Below are positions 9,403 through 16,716 of a DNA stretch of 64,000 nt, piece after piece. The stretch covers positions 124,001 through 188,000 of the forward strand of contig DATGGK010000224.1 in assembly GCA_035308565.1 (NCBI GenBank), given 5' to 3'. A model generated the notes under the pieces. That model was not told the DNA's origin, made no database searches, and saw nothing but the letters and a program-made list of their open reading frames with translations. Origin of the DNA: JANXLS01 sp035308565 (lineage in GTDB: Bacteria; Planctomycetota; SZUA-567; H5-PLA8). Numbering within the stretch: the stretch's first letter is position 1; each line of letters opens with the position of its first letter. Made by a program: the position numbers and the translations under genes.

Positions 9403-9768
9403 TTTTGCGCGCGATCTCGCGATTCGTCACGATGATAAGCTGCGCAAAGCTTAGACCATTGATCGCCCCAAGAAGCATCGGCGAACGCTCGCTAATTTCG
9501 CCGAATTTTCGTACTACATTGCGTGGCGGTTAGCCGCTCATTCATCATTCGTCGCCCAGTGTTCTTTTTTGCTCTTTTTTGAGCGCTCCGAGCAAAAGCG
9601 TGCTATCGCGCATCGAACGGATTCCCATTGTTCCGTGCCGCGCAAGCGCTCACGCATAGGGCGGATAAACGCAATCTTCACGCGCGCTACGGGCGGTATA
9701 GGGTTTGCTTTTTACCCGGCATAGTTGCTCACTGTCTTCATTTTGACCACTCAAGAATAGGGATTCCC
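9403..9768. other. Divergent intergenic region upstream of the nitrogen operon
   Basis: This 366-bp region separates the leftward ABC exporter from the rightward BMP gene and must carry both promoters. It is richer in T runs than its surroundings and contains a hairpin with 8-bp arms (TTTTGCTC at 9567-9574, GAGCAAAA at 9590-9597). I looked for guanidine and purine riboswitch cores and recognised none. No confident -35/-10 pair was found. Confidence 0.4.
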
Positions 9769-10869
9769 ATGCGCATAACTCTGGTTGCGTTCCGTGCTTT
9801 TTTGTCTGCGTTAATATTGTCGTCGGTGGCTTGTTTGAACGCCTCCGAGGCGCCGATCTCCATCGGTTTCATCTACGTTGGGCCGCGCGATGATTTCGGC
9901 TACAACCAGGCGCACGCCGAAGGCGCCGCGGCACTCAAATCGCTTCCCGGCGTGACGGTGAAAGAGGCTGAGAATGTCGCCGAAACCATCGCCGTGCAAA
10001 AGACCATGGAGAGCATGATCAAGCTCGACGGCTGCACGCTCATTTTCCCGACATCGTTCGGTTACTTCTCGCCGCACATCCTAAAGGTGGCGCCCAAAAA
10101 TCCGACTGTCACCTTTTTTCACTGCGGAGGCTTGTATCAAGAGGGCAAGCACCCCGCCAACGTCGGCAGTTACTTCGGCTACATCGACGAAGCGCAGTAC
10201 GTTTGCGGCGTGGTCGCAGGGAATATGACCAAATCCGGCAAGCTTGGATTCGTTGCCGCGAAACCAATTCCGCAAGTGCTGCGCAACGTCAATTCGTTCG
10301 AACTCGGCGCGCGCTCGGTCAATCCGAAGGTTACGACGCAAGTGATTTTCACCGGCGATTGGTCGATGCCTGTGAAGGAAGCTGAAGCCGCGAACAGTTT
10401 GATCGATCAGGGCGTGGACGTGCTGACCTGCCACGTCGATTGTCCGAAAGTCGTCGTCGAAACCGCGGAGAAGCGCGGCATCTACGTCAGCGGTTATCAC
10501 GCCAGCCAAGCCACGCTCGCGCCGAAAGGATACCTTACCGGCGCCGAATGGAATTGGGGCAAAGTCTACGTCGATTATGTGAATTGTGTGCGCGAAGGCA
10601 AGACGTGGCCGCATCTGGTTCGCGGCGGATTGAAGGAAGGCATCGTCAAACTTTCGCCCTACGGCGCGGCGTGCTCCGACAAAGCCAAGGCCGACGGCGA
10701 CGCTGCGAAAGCGAAATTCATGGCCGGCAATTTCATCGTCTACAAAGGCCCGCTCAAGGACAACCAAGGCAATGTCGTGATCGAAGCCGGCAAGGAACAC
10801 GGCCAGACCGACATCGCGCTGGAGAGCATGAATTACCTGGTCGAGGGAGTGATCGGTTCGACGAAATAA
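9769..10869 (+). CDS. BMP-family ABC transporter substrate-binding protein
   Basis: The start is taken as ATG 9769 because the protein then opens with a signal peptide (MRITLVAFRAFLSALILSSVAC); the frame extends upstream but without signal or homology. The mature part (about residues 26-366) is a BMP/Med-type periplasmic binding fold: GFIYVGPRDDFGYNQAHAEG, TSFGY, VGSYFGYIDEAQYVCGVVAG and a C-terminal YKGPLKDNQGN. The family binds purine nucleosides and related small N-rich molecules. The Cys after SSVA could be a weak lipobox. Two permeases and an ATPase follow in the same operon together with hydrolases acting on ureido compounds, so a biuret-, urea- or allantoin-like ligand is inferred rather than a nucleoside. 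Confidence 0.88.
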   Translation: MRITLVAFRAFLSALILSSVACLNASEAPISIGFIYVGPRDDFGYNQAHAEGAAALKSLPGVTVKEAENVAETIAVQKTMESMIKLDGCTLIFPTSFGYFSPHILKVAPKNPTVTFFHCGGLYQEGKHPANVGSYFGYIDEAQYVCGVVAGNMTKSGKLGFVAAKPIPQVLRNVNSFELGARSVNPKVTTQVIFTGDWSMPVKEAEAANSLIDQGVDVLTCHVDCPKVVVETAEKRGIYVSGYHASQATLAPKGYLTGAEWNWGKVYVDYVNCVREGKTWPHLVRGGLKEGIVKLSPYGAACSDKAKADGDAAKAKFMAGNFIVYKGPLKDNQGNVVIEAGKEHGQTDIALESMNYLVEGVIGSTK

Positions 10870-10967
10870 TTTTCACGCAGAGACGCAAAGACGCGGAGGA
10901 GAGCGCAGAGAAGCAAAGCGATAATGGATTGCGTAAACGACCGTTTGCGCCTCTGCGTGAGAAAATA
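10869..10967. repeat. Palindromic repeat (CACGCAGAGACGC type)
   Basis: TTTTCACGCAGAGACGCAAA at the left end pairs with CGCCTCTGCGTGAGAAAA at the right end, with degenerate purine-rich GCAGAG units between. It fills the whole gap between the binding-protein gene and the first permease, ending about 5 bp before the permease start, so the operon mRNA would carry a large hairpin here that could lower permease expression relative to the binding protein. Confidence 0.75.
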
Positions 10968-10971
10968 GATC

Positions 10972-12120
10972 ATGGCCAGCACCGCATCAAATTCCGCCGG
11001 GCGTTTCCGGCAAGCGCTGGAGACGCTTACGCTGCGCATCGGCGCGCTGGTGGTTTCGCTGTTTCTGTTCGGCATCTTCATCAAATGCACCGGAAAAAGT
11101 CCGCTGGACGCGTTCGCCAACATGTACAAAGGCGCGTTCAGCAGTTGGACTGCGTTTCAATTCACGCTGACCAGCGCCGCGCCGCTTTTGCTTACCGCTT
11201 TATGTACCGCGTTGCCCGCGCGCCTTGGCATGGTGATCATCGGCGGCGAAGGCGCGCTGCTGATGGGCGGTTTGAGCGCGGCGCTGGTTGGGCTGGCGTG
11301 CGAAAATTGCGGGCCGTACACCGCGCTCATCGCGATGCTGCTGGCCGGCGCGGCGGCCGGCGGCTTGTGGATCATGCTCGCGGGAGCGCTGCGATATTAC
11401 CGCGGCGTGAACGAAACGATCAGCAGTTTGCTGCTCAACTACATCGCCATTGCGCTGCTCAATCATTTTGTCGAAGGACCGTTCAAAGATCCGGAAAGCT
11501 TGAACAAGCCGTCCACGCGACCGCTCGCGGATGAACATCAACTCGGCTCAATTCCGGGTATGGATGTGCATTGGGGATTGGCCTACGGCGTGATCGCGTG
11601 CCTCGTCTGTTACTTTTTGATTCAGCATACGACGTTCGGATTTGCGGTGCGCACGACCGGCGCGAACATCCGCGCGGGGCGCATCGTCGGGCTGTCCGTC
11701 GGTGCGCTGACGTTGATCACGACTTTCATGGCGGGCGCGGCGGCGGGTGTCGCGGGCATGGTGGAAGTGGCGGCGGTGAATCAGCAAGCGAATGCGTCCC
11801 TGATTTCGGGCTACGGTTATGCGGGCATTCTCGTCGCGTTCATCGCGCGGCATAACCCGCTCGCGATTATTCCCGTCGCGGTGTTAATGGGCGGAATCAT
11901 GGCCAGCGGCAATTTGCTGCAAACAAACATGAAACTGCCGGATGCGACGGTCAAAGTTCTGCAAGGCATCATGTTTATCGTGATCCTCACCAGCGAATCG
12001 CTGTACGGGCGCTTCAAAATTTTCCAGCCGCGCGAAGCGACAGAAAAGCCGCACACGCCCGAGAAGAAAGACGACGGCAAACCCATCGCCGCGCCGGAAG
12101 GAGGGCTCGCCGTTGGCTGA
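10972..12120 (+). CDS. ABC transporter permease (YufP-like, BPD_transp_2)
   Basis: This 382-aa multi-pass membrane protein starts at ATG 10972. It contains the nucleoside/simple-sugar permease signature regions GMVIIGGEGALLMGG, YYRGVNETISSLLLNYIA and a long hydrophobic core. The N-terminal 20 residues are cytoplasmic and the last 35 residues are charged and Pro-rich. It pairs with the next gene, which it overlaps by 8 bp (the downstream TTG start lies within the last codons), implying translational coupling. It is one half of the transmembrane channel for the BMP-type importer. Confidence 0.88.
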   Translation: MASTASNSAGRFRQALETLTLRIGALVVSLFLFGIFIKCTGKSPLDAFANMYKGAFSSWTAFQFTLTSAAPLLLTALCTALPARLGMVIIGGEGALLMGGLSAALVGLACENCGPYTALIAMLLAGAAAGGLWIMLAGALRYYRGVNETISSLLLNYIAIALLNHFVEGPFKDPESLNKPSTRPLADEHQLGSIPGMDVHWGLAYGVIACLVCYFLIQHTTFGFAVRTTGANIRAGRIVGLSVGALTLITTFMAGAAAGVAGMVEVAAVNQQANASLISGYGYAGILVAFIARHNPLAIIPVAVLMGGIMASGNLLQTNMKLPDATVKVLQGIMFIVILTSESLYGRFKIFQPREATEKPHTPEKKDDGKPIAAPEGGLAVG

Positions 12121-13045
12121 CGCAGCAACCTCTCTTGGCTGGACCGGCGTGGCCATCTCCGTGCTCGGCGGCACGCTGCGCGTGAGCACGCCCTATCTTT
12201 TCGTAGGCTTGGGCGAATGCCTCACCGAAAAAAGCGGGCGCATTAATCTGGGCCTCGAAGGCACGCTCGTGATGGGCGCAATGACCGGCTACGGCGTCTC
12301 GTACCTGAGCGGATCGCCGTGGCTGGGCGTGCTCGCCGCCGGTGGCGCGGGATCGATTCTGGGCGCGATGCACGCGTGGATTTGCAGCCGCCCGCGCGTC
12401 AACGACGTGGCGGTCGGGATCGCGATGATGATTCTCGGCGTCGGCTTCGCGTTTTTCCTGGGCAAAGCACTCATTCAACCCACCGCGCCGCGTCTTCCCG
12501 CGATTGAATTGGGCTCATGGAGCAGCAACCCGCAAGTGCGATCGTCGCTGCAGGTCAATGTGTTGCTCGCCATCGGCGCGTTGCTGGCGCCGACGTTTGC
12601 GTGGGGCTTAAAAAATACGCGCTGGGGCTTGTGGCTCGTCACGACCGGCGAAAGCGCCGAAGCCGCGCGCGCGATGGGCATCAACGTTAACCGCGTGCGT
12701 TTGTGGGCGACCGTCGCCGGCGGATTTCTCGCGGGCGTCGGCGGTTCGTTCTTGTCGCTTTTTTATCCGGGAAGTTGGAGCGAAGGACTTTCCAGCGGCC
12801 AGGGTTTGATGGCCGTGGCGCTCGTGATTTTTGCGCGCTGGAGTCCCGTGCGCTGCTTGTTCGCCGCGCTGCTCTTCGGAGGCGCCAGCGCGCTTGGCCC
12901 GGCGCTTCAATCGGCTGGAATTTCATACGGCTATCACTTGTTCAACGCGGCGCCATACGTGCTGACGTTGGTCGTGATGATCATCACCAGTTCGAGAAGC
13001 AAAGCGCTGGCGGGCGCGCCAGGGGAACTGACGTTAGGAAGATGA
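12113..13045 (+). CDS. ABC transporter permease (YufQ-like, BPD_transp_2)
   Basis: A 310-aa multi-pass membrane protein with the conserved GLGECLTEKSGRINLGLEG start of the second permease in BMP-type systems and a LMAVALVIFARWSPVR segment. The start is TTG 12113, inside the upstream permease; no better internal start keeps the conserved N-terminal helix. Together with the upstream permease it should form the importer channel. A palindromic repeat separates it from the isochorismatase gene. Confidence 0.87.
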   Translation: MADAATSLGWTGVAISVLGGTLRVSTPYLFVGLGECLTEKSGRINLGLEGTLVMGAMTGYGVSYLSGSPWLGVLAAGGAGSILGAMHAWICSRPRVNDVAVGIAMMILGVGFAFFLGKALIQPTAPRLPAIELGSWSSNPQVRSSLQVNVLLAIGALLAPTFAWGLKNTRWGLWLVTTGESAEAARAMGINVNRVRLWATVAGGFLAGVGGSFLSLFYPGSWSEGLSSGQGLMAVALVIFARWSPVRCLFAALLFGGASALGPALQSAGISYGYHLFNAAPYVLTLVVMIITSSRSKALAGAPGELTLGR

Positions 13046-13050
13046 GTTAA

Positions 13051-13117
13051 GTAGAACGGAGCTCCTGCTCCGTTCATTTTGGTCGCAGGGCTGAACGGAG
13101 CGGGAGCTCCGTTCTAC
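13051..13117. repeat. Palindromic repeat A, full copy (67 bp)
   Basis: Arms of 26 bp (13051-13076 and 13092-13117) begin GTAGAACGGAGCTCC and end GGAGCTCCGTTCTAC, with one mismatch and a 15-nt loop. A copy of exactly the same length lies in frame in the FtsX gene at 56121-56187 and a half copy at 55799-55822. The Shine-Dalgarno (GGAG 13118-13121) of the next gene starts immediately after the repeat. Confidence 0.9.
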
Positions 13118-13128
13118 GGAGTAAAGCC

Positions 13129-13812
13129 ATGCCGGAGAAGTACGTCCAAGCCGATCCCTACCGCTGGCCTTACAACGGCCAGCTCTCGCCGCAAAACACG
13201 GCGCTGATCGTGATCGACATGCAAACCGATTTTTGCGGCATCGGCGGTTACGTGGAGCGCATGGGCTACGACATTTCGATGACGCGCGCGCCGATCGCGC
13301 CGATCAAACGCCTGCTCGCTGCGTTTCGCTCGAAGGGCTTCCACATCCTCCACACGCGCGAAGGCCATCGGGCCGATCTCTCCGATTTGCCGGCTAATAA
13401 GAGATGGCGTTCGCGCCAAAAAGGCGCGGGCATCGGCGACCCGGGACCGTGCGGGCGCGTGCTGGTGCGCGGCGAACGCGGTTGGGAAATCATTCCGGAA
13501 CTCGCGCCGCTGGCCGGCGAACCAGTGATCGACAAGCCGGGCAAGGGTTCGTTTTACGCGACCGATCTGGAAATGATTTTGCATCAGCGCGGCATTCGCA
13601 ACATCGTGTTGACGGGCATCACGACCGATGTCTGCGTGCACACGACGATGCGCGAAGCCAACGATCGCGGTTTTGAATGCTTGCTGCTTGAAGATTGCTG
13701 CGGCGCGACCGACGCTGGAAATCACGCCGCCGCGGTAAAAATGGTCAAGATGCAGGGCGGCGTATTCGGCGCAGTTTCCACGTCGTCGGCTCTGTTGGAG
13801 GCGCTCACATGA
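13129..13812 (+). CDS. Isochorismatase-family amidohydrolase, biuret hydrolase-like
   Basis: The 227-aa protein has the cysteine-hydrolase triad of the isochorismatase/nicotinamidase superfamily: Asp30 in VIDMQTDF, Lys136 in DKPGKGSF and Cys169 in GITTDVCVHTTMREAND. The HTTMREANDRGFECLLLEDCCGA region closely resembles biuret hydrolase (BiuH) and related ureido amidohydrolases. Biuret hydrolase converts biuret to allophanate plus ammonia. Allophanate hydrolase in the same operon would finish the route, which is the main support for the assignment. The gene sits unusually between the second permease and the ATPase gene and overlaps the ATPase start by 4 bp (ATGA). Ureidoacrylate or N-carbamoylsarcosine hydrolase activity is the alternative. 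Confidence 0.82.
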   Translation: MPEKYVQADPYRWPYNGQLSPQNTALIVIDMQTDFCGIGGYVERMGYDISMTRAPIAPIKRLLAAFRSKGFHILHTREGHRADLSDLPANKRWRSRQKGAGIGDPGPCGRVLVRGERGWEIIPELAPLAGEPVIDKPGKGSFYATDLEMILHQRGIRNIVLTGITTDVCVHTTMREANDRGFECLLLEDCCGATDAGNHAAAVKMVKMQGGVFGAVSTSSALLEALT

Positions 13813-15452
13813 TCGCAACAATCAGCAACAATCCCGTGGTGCAGGCGTCCCGCCTGCACGATTCCACGAAAAGAACTCCGCCGCTGGTCGAAACCTACAA
13901 CGTCACCAAGCGTTTCGGCTCGTTTGTCGCGCTGGATACGATTACGACGACAATTCTCCCCTGCTCGTTCCACGCGCTGCTGGGCGAAAACGGCGCGGGG
14001 AAAAGCACGCTGGTCAAATGCATCATGGGCTGCCAGAAACCCGACGGCGGTTCAATCATGATCGACAAGCACGAGGTCGATTTTTCGAATCCGCGCGACG
14101 CGCAAGCGTACGGCATCGGGATGGTCTATCAGCATTTCACGCTCGTGCCGAACATGACCGTGCTCGAAAATTTCGTGCTCGCGCGCGCCGGCTTGTCTGC
14201 GGTCGTCGATTGGAAATCCGAGCGAAAACGCCTCGATCAATTCTTTGACACGATGCCGTTCAGGGTTGAGCCGTCCGCGCTCGTCAAGAATTTGGCTGCG
14301 GGACAGAAGCAAAAAGTGGAAATCCTCAAGCAGCTTTATCTCGATACGCGCATGTTGATTCTCGACGAACCGACGTCGGTGTTGACGCCGGACGAGGCCG
14401 CTGAGATTTTGGGGATGATTCGAAAGATGACGCGCGACGGCGTGCTCTCCGCGCTGCTGATCACGCACAAACTCAAGCAAGTGATGGATTACGCCGACGA
14501 AATCACGGTGCTGCGGCGCGGCAAATTCGCGGGGCGCGGTTTGGTCAAAGACCTCACGCCCGACGCGATGGCCGACATGATGGTCGGCGGCCGCAGTTCC
14601 ACGCAAGGCGCGTCGCGCACGGCTCAAGCGCCCGGGCCGGTGCGGCTTGAAATTGAAAACTTGAGCGCCCACGACGAAACCGGCAAGCGCACGCTCAAAA
14701 ACGTGTCGCTGAAATTACGCAGCGGGGAAATCGCCGGCATTGCGGGCGTCTCCGGCAATGGCCAGCGCGAATTGGTCGAAGTCATCGCCGGCCAGCGCCG
14801 CGCCTCCGGCGGACACGTGCGCGTCAACGGCGAAAGGTTCTCCGCGTCGCGCAAGGAAACGCGCAAGCACAAGCTCTTCTGCCTCCCCGAAGAACCGCTC
14901 AAAAACGCCTGCGCGCCGAACATGACCGTGACTGAAAATCTGGCGCTGCGCAACTTCGACCGCGCGCCGATTTCGTTTGGAAAATGGCTGCTGAGCGGAC
15001 GCGCTCTCTTGAAACAGGCGCATTCGCTGATCGAACGCTTCCGCGTCCGCACGCCTTCGCCGCACGCCTCCATCGGCCAATTGTCCGGTGGCAACGTGCA
15101 GCGCGCGGTGCTCGCGCGCGAACTCAGCGGCGACGTGGAAATTCTGATTGCGGCCAATCCCGTCTTCGGATTGGATTTCGGCGCCGTCGCGGACATTCAT
15201 CGCCAATTGATCGAAGCACGCAACCGCGGGGCGGCGGTCTTGCTGGTCAGCGAAGATTTGGACGAACTTTTCGAATTGTCGGATCGCTTGCTGGTAATGT
15301 TCGGCGGTGAAATCGTTCACGAAACGCCCATTGAAAGCGCGCAGATTCGCACGATCGGCTCGCACATGGCCGGCATGAGCGCCGGAAAAGCGCACGTGAA
15401 GGAATCGCACGCGCAAGCGCCGAATTTGAGCGCCGCAGTCGTTTCCACATGA
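13809..15452 (+). CDS. ABC transporter ATPase, two-domain (sugar/nucleoside type)
   Basis: ATG 13809 overlaps the upstream stop (ATGA) and is the expected coupled start; 547 aa. Domain 1 (about residues 25-260) has Walker A GENGAGKST, signature LAAGQKQK and Walker B MLILDEPTS. Domain 2 (about 280-520) has a degenerate Walker A (GVSGNGQRE) and Walker B (ILIAANPVFGLDFG), the asymmetric pattern typical of RbsA/NupO-like ATPases. It energises the BMP importer. Residues about 10-18 (VVQASRLHD) come from a palindromic repeat (13836-13862) that has apparently been added to the N-terminus ahead of the conserved core. Confidence 0.9.
   Translation: MIATISNNPVVQASRLHDSTKRTPPLVETYNVTKRFGSFVALDTITTTILPCSFHALLGENGAGKSTLVKCIMGCQKPDGGSIMIDKHEVDFSNPRDAQAYGIGMVYQHFTLVPNMTVLENFVLARAGLSAVVDWKSERKRLDQFFDTMPFRVEPSALVKNLAAGQKQKVEILKQLYLDTRMLILDEPTSVLTPDEAAEILGMIRKMTRDGVLSALLITHKLKQVMDYADEITVLRRGKFAGRGLVKDLTPDAMADMMVGGRSSTQGASRTAQAPGPVRLEIENLSAHDETGKRTLKNVSLKLRSGEIAGIAGVSGNGQRELVEVIAGQRRASGGHVRVNGERFSASRKETRKHKLFCLPEEPLKNACAPNMTVTENLALRNFDRAPISFGKWLLSGRALLKQAHSLIERFRVRTPSPHASIGQLSGGNVQRAVLARELSGDVEILIAANPVFGLDFGAVADIHRQLIEARNRGAAVLLVSEDLDELFELSDRLLVMFGGEIVHETPIESAQIRTIGSHMAGMSAGKAHVKESHAQAPNLSAAVVST
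13836..13862. repeat. Palindromic repeat C in the 5' end of the ABC ATPase gene
   Basis: GTGGTGCAGGCGTCCCGCCT followed by GCACGAT forms a GTGCAGGCG/CGCCTGCAC hairpin. A second copy, inverted, is in the intergenic region at 20775-20802. Here it is translated as VVQASRLH near the start of the protein. Confidence 0.85.
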
Positions 15453-15475
15453 TCGCCGAGCCACGAATCCGTGGC

Positions 15476-15511
15476 GTTCGACTTTTTTGACTTTCGACTT
15501 TGGACTTAGAC
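15476..15511. repeat. 7-bp-period array, GACTTTx type
   Basis: TTCGACTTTTTTGACTTTCG and the following ACTTTGGACTTAGAC give about four degenerate 7-bp units. The array fills the spacer between the ATPase stop and ATG 15514; a short GCCACGAATCCGTGGC hairpin precedes it. Confidence 0.7.
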
Positions 15512-15513
15512 AT

Positions 15514-16599
15514 ATGCCCACTCTTTCCGCTCAGCCCTACGACTACAGCTTTCCCACGGACGGCGTGGCGCTGGCGCTCATCGACATGCAGCGCGATTTC
15601 GTCGAGCCCGGTGGATTCGGCGCGGCGCTCGGCAACGATGTGACGCTTCTCCAAAGAATTATTCCGACCGTGAAGCGCTTGCTTGACGGATTTCGCCGGG
15701 CGAAATTGCCGGTCATTCACACGCAAGAAGGACATGTGCCAAGTCTCACGGATTGCCCGCCGTCGAAACGCGCGCGGGGGCGCGGCAAAACGACGATTGG
15801 CGATCCGGGGCCGATGGGGCGCATTCTTGTGCTCGGGCAACCGGGCTGCGATTTCGTCAATGAATTGCGTCCCGCGCCAGGCGAAATAGTATTGCCGAAG
15901 CCCGGCAAGGGCGCGTTTTTCGGCACCGATCTCGACGGCATTTTACGCCGCATGCATATCACGCATTTGATGCTGGGCGGCGTGACGACGGAAGTCTGCG
16001 TACAAACCACGATGCGCGAAGCGAACGACCGCGGCTACGAATGCGTGCTGATTGAAGACGCGACCGAAAGTTACTTTCCCGAATTCAAACGCGCCACGCT
16101 GGAGATGGTGCGCGCGCAAGGCGGCATCGTCGGCTGGACTTCGACGACGGAGAATGTGCTCGCGGCGCTCGCGACGCTTTCTCCGCGCTCGGATGCGAAC
16201 GCGGCGATTGCCAAAGCGCTCAACGCCGCGCCCGCTGTGGTGCGAAAATTGAACGCCGGCCGTGCGCGCTTTGACGATCTGGCGTGGATGCCATTTCGCC
16301 AGGGCATTGAAATTTTTCCGGTTCTCGACGCCAACGGCGCTGGCCAATGCGCGTCCGCGCTGCTGCGCTACAAACCCGGCACGAGCGTCGCGGCGCACGT
16401 GCATCTGGGCTGCGAACATATCATCGTGTTGGATGGTTCGCAGAGCGACGGCAAGAACAATTATTCGGCGGGCGATCTGCTTGCCAGTCCGCCCGGCACC
16501 TCGCACAGTATTACCAGCGCCACCGGTTGCGTGGTGCTGGCGATCTGGGAAAAGCCGATATCGTTCGAACTCATTGGCGCGGCGCGCATCGAAAAGTAG
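15514..16599 (+). CDS. Isochorismatase-family hydrolase fused to a ChrR-like cupin
   Basis: ATG 15514 is used because the frame further upstream only covers the repeat array. The 361-aa protein has an isochorismatase domain (about residues 15-225) with Asp24 in LIDMQRDF, a Lys in LPKPGKGAF and Cys162 in GVTTEVCVQTTMREAND, like the first hydrolase of this operon. A C-terminal cupin (about 255-355) has GTSVAAHVHLGCEHIIVLDG and SPPGTSHSI, giving His and Glu metal ligands typical of ChrR-like cupins. The fusion suggests substrate or metal sensing, or a second catalytic step, coupled to amide hydrolysis. Two paralogous hydrolases in one operon imply two related substrates or successive steps. Confidence 0.8.
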   Translation: MPTLSAQPYDYSFPTDGVALALIDMQRDFVEPGGFGAALGNDVTLLQRIIPTVKRLLDGFRRAKLPVIHTQEGHVPSLTDCPPSKRARGRGKTTIGDPGPMGRILVLGQPGCDFVNELRPAPGEIVLPKPGKGAFFGTDLDGILRRMHITHLMLGGVTTEVCVQTTMREANDRGYECVLIEDATESYFPEFKRATLEMVRAQGGIVGWTSTTENVLAALATLSPRSDANAAIAKALNAAPAVVRKLNAGRARFDDLAWMPFRQGIEIFPVLDANGAGQCASALLRYKPGTSVAAHVHLGCEHIIVLDGSQSDGKNNYSAGDLLASPPGTSHSITSATGCVVLAIWEKPISFELIGAARIEK

Positions 16600-16627
16600 A
16601 ATATAAATTCAATCGACGCGGCAAAAT

Positions 16628-16684
16628 AGGAGCGGCGGCACTCTTGCCGCCGTGAATCTCGGCTGCAAGAGTGCCGCCGCTCCT
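16628..16684. repeat. Palindromic repeat B (AGGAGCGGCGGCACTCTTGC arms)
   Basis: Perfect 20-bp arms at 16628-16647 and 16665-16684 with a 17-nt loop. A second copy overlaps the stop of the FtsX gene (58075-58128) and a degenerate one lies at 37889-37940. Confidence 0.9.
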
Positions 16685-16716
16685 GCAACTAGCGTCACGG
16701 AGATGTGAAACGCGAT

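Noticed and set aside
9403..9768. Guanidine-type riboswitch before the ureido-nitrogen operon
   Set aside because: The region is long enough, but none of the conserved guanidine riboswitch cores was recognised.
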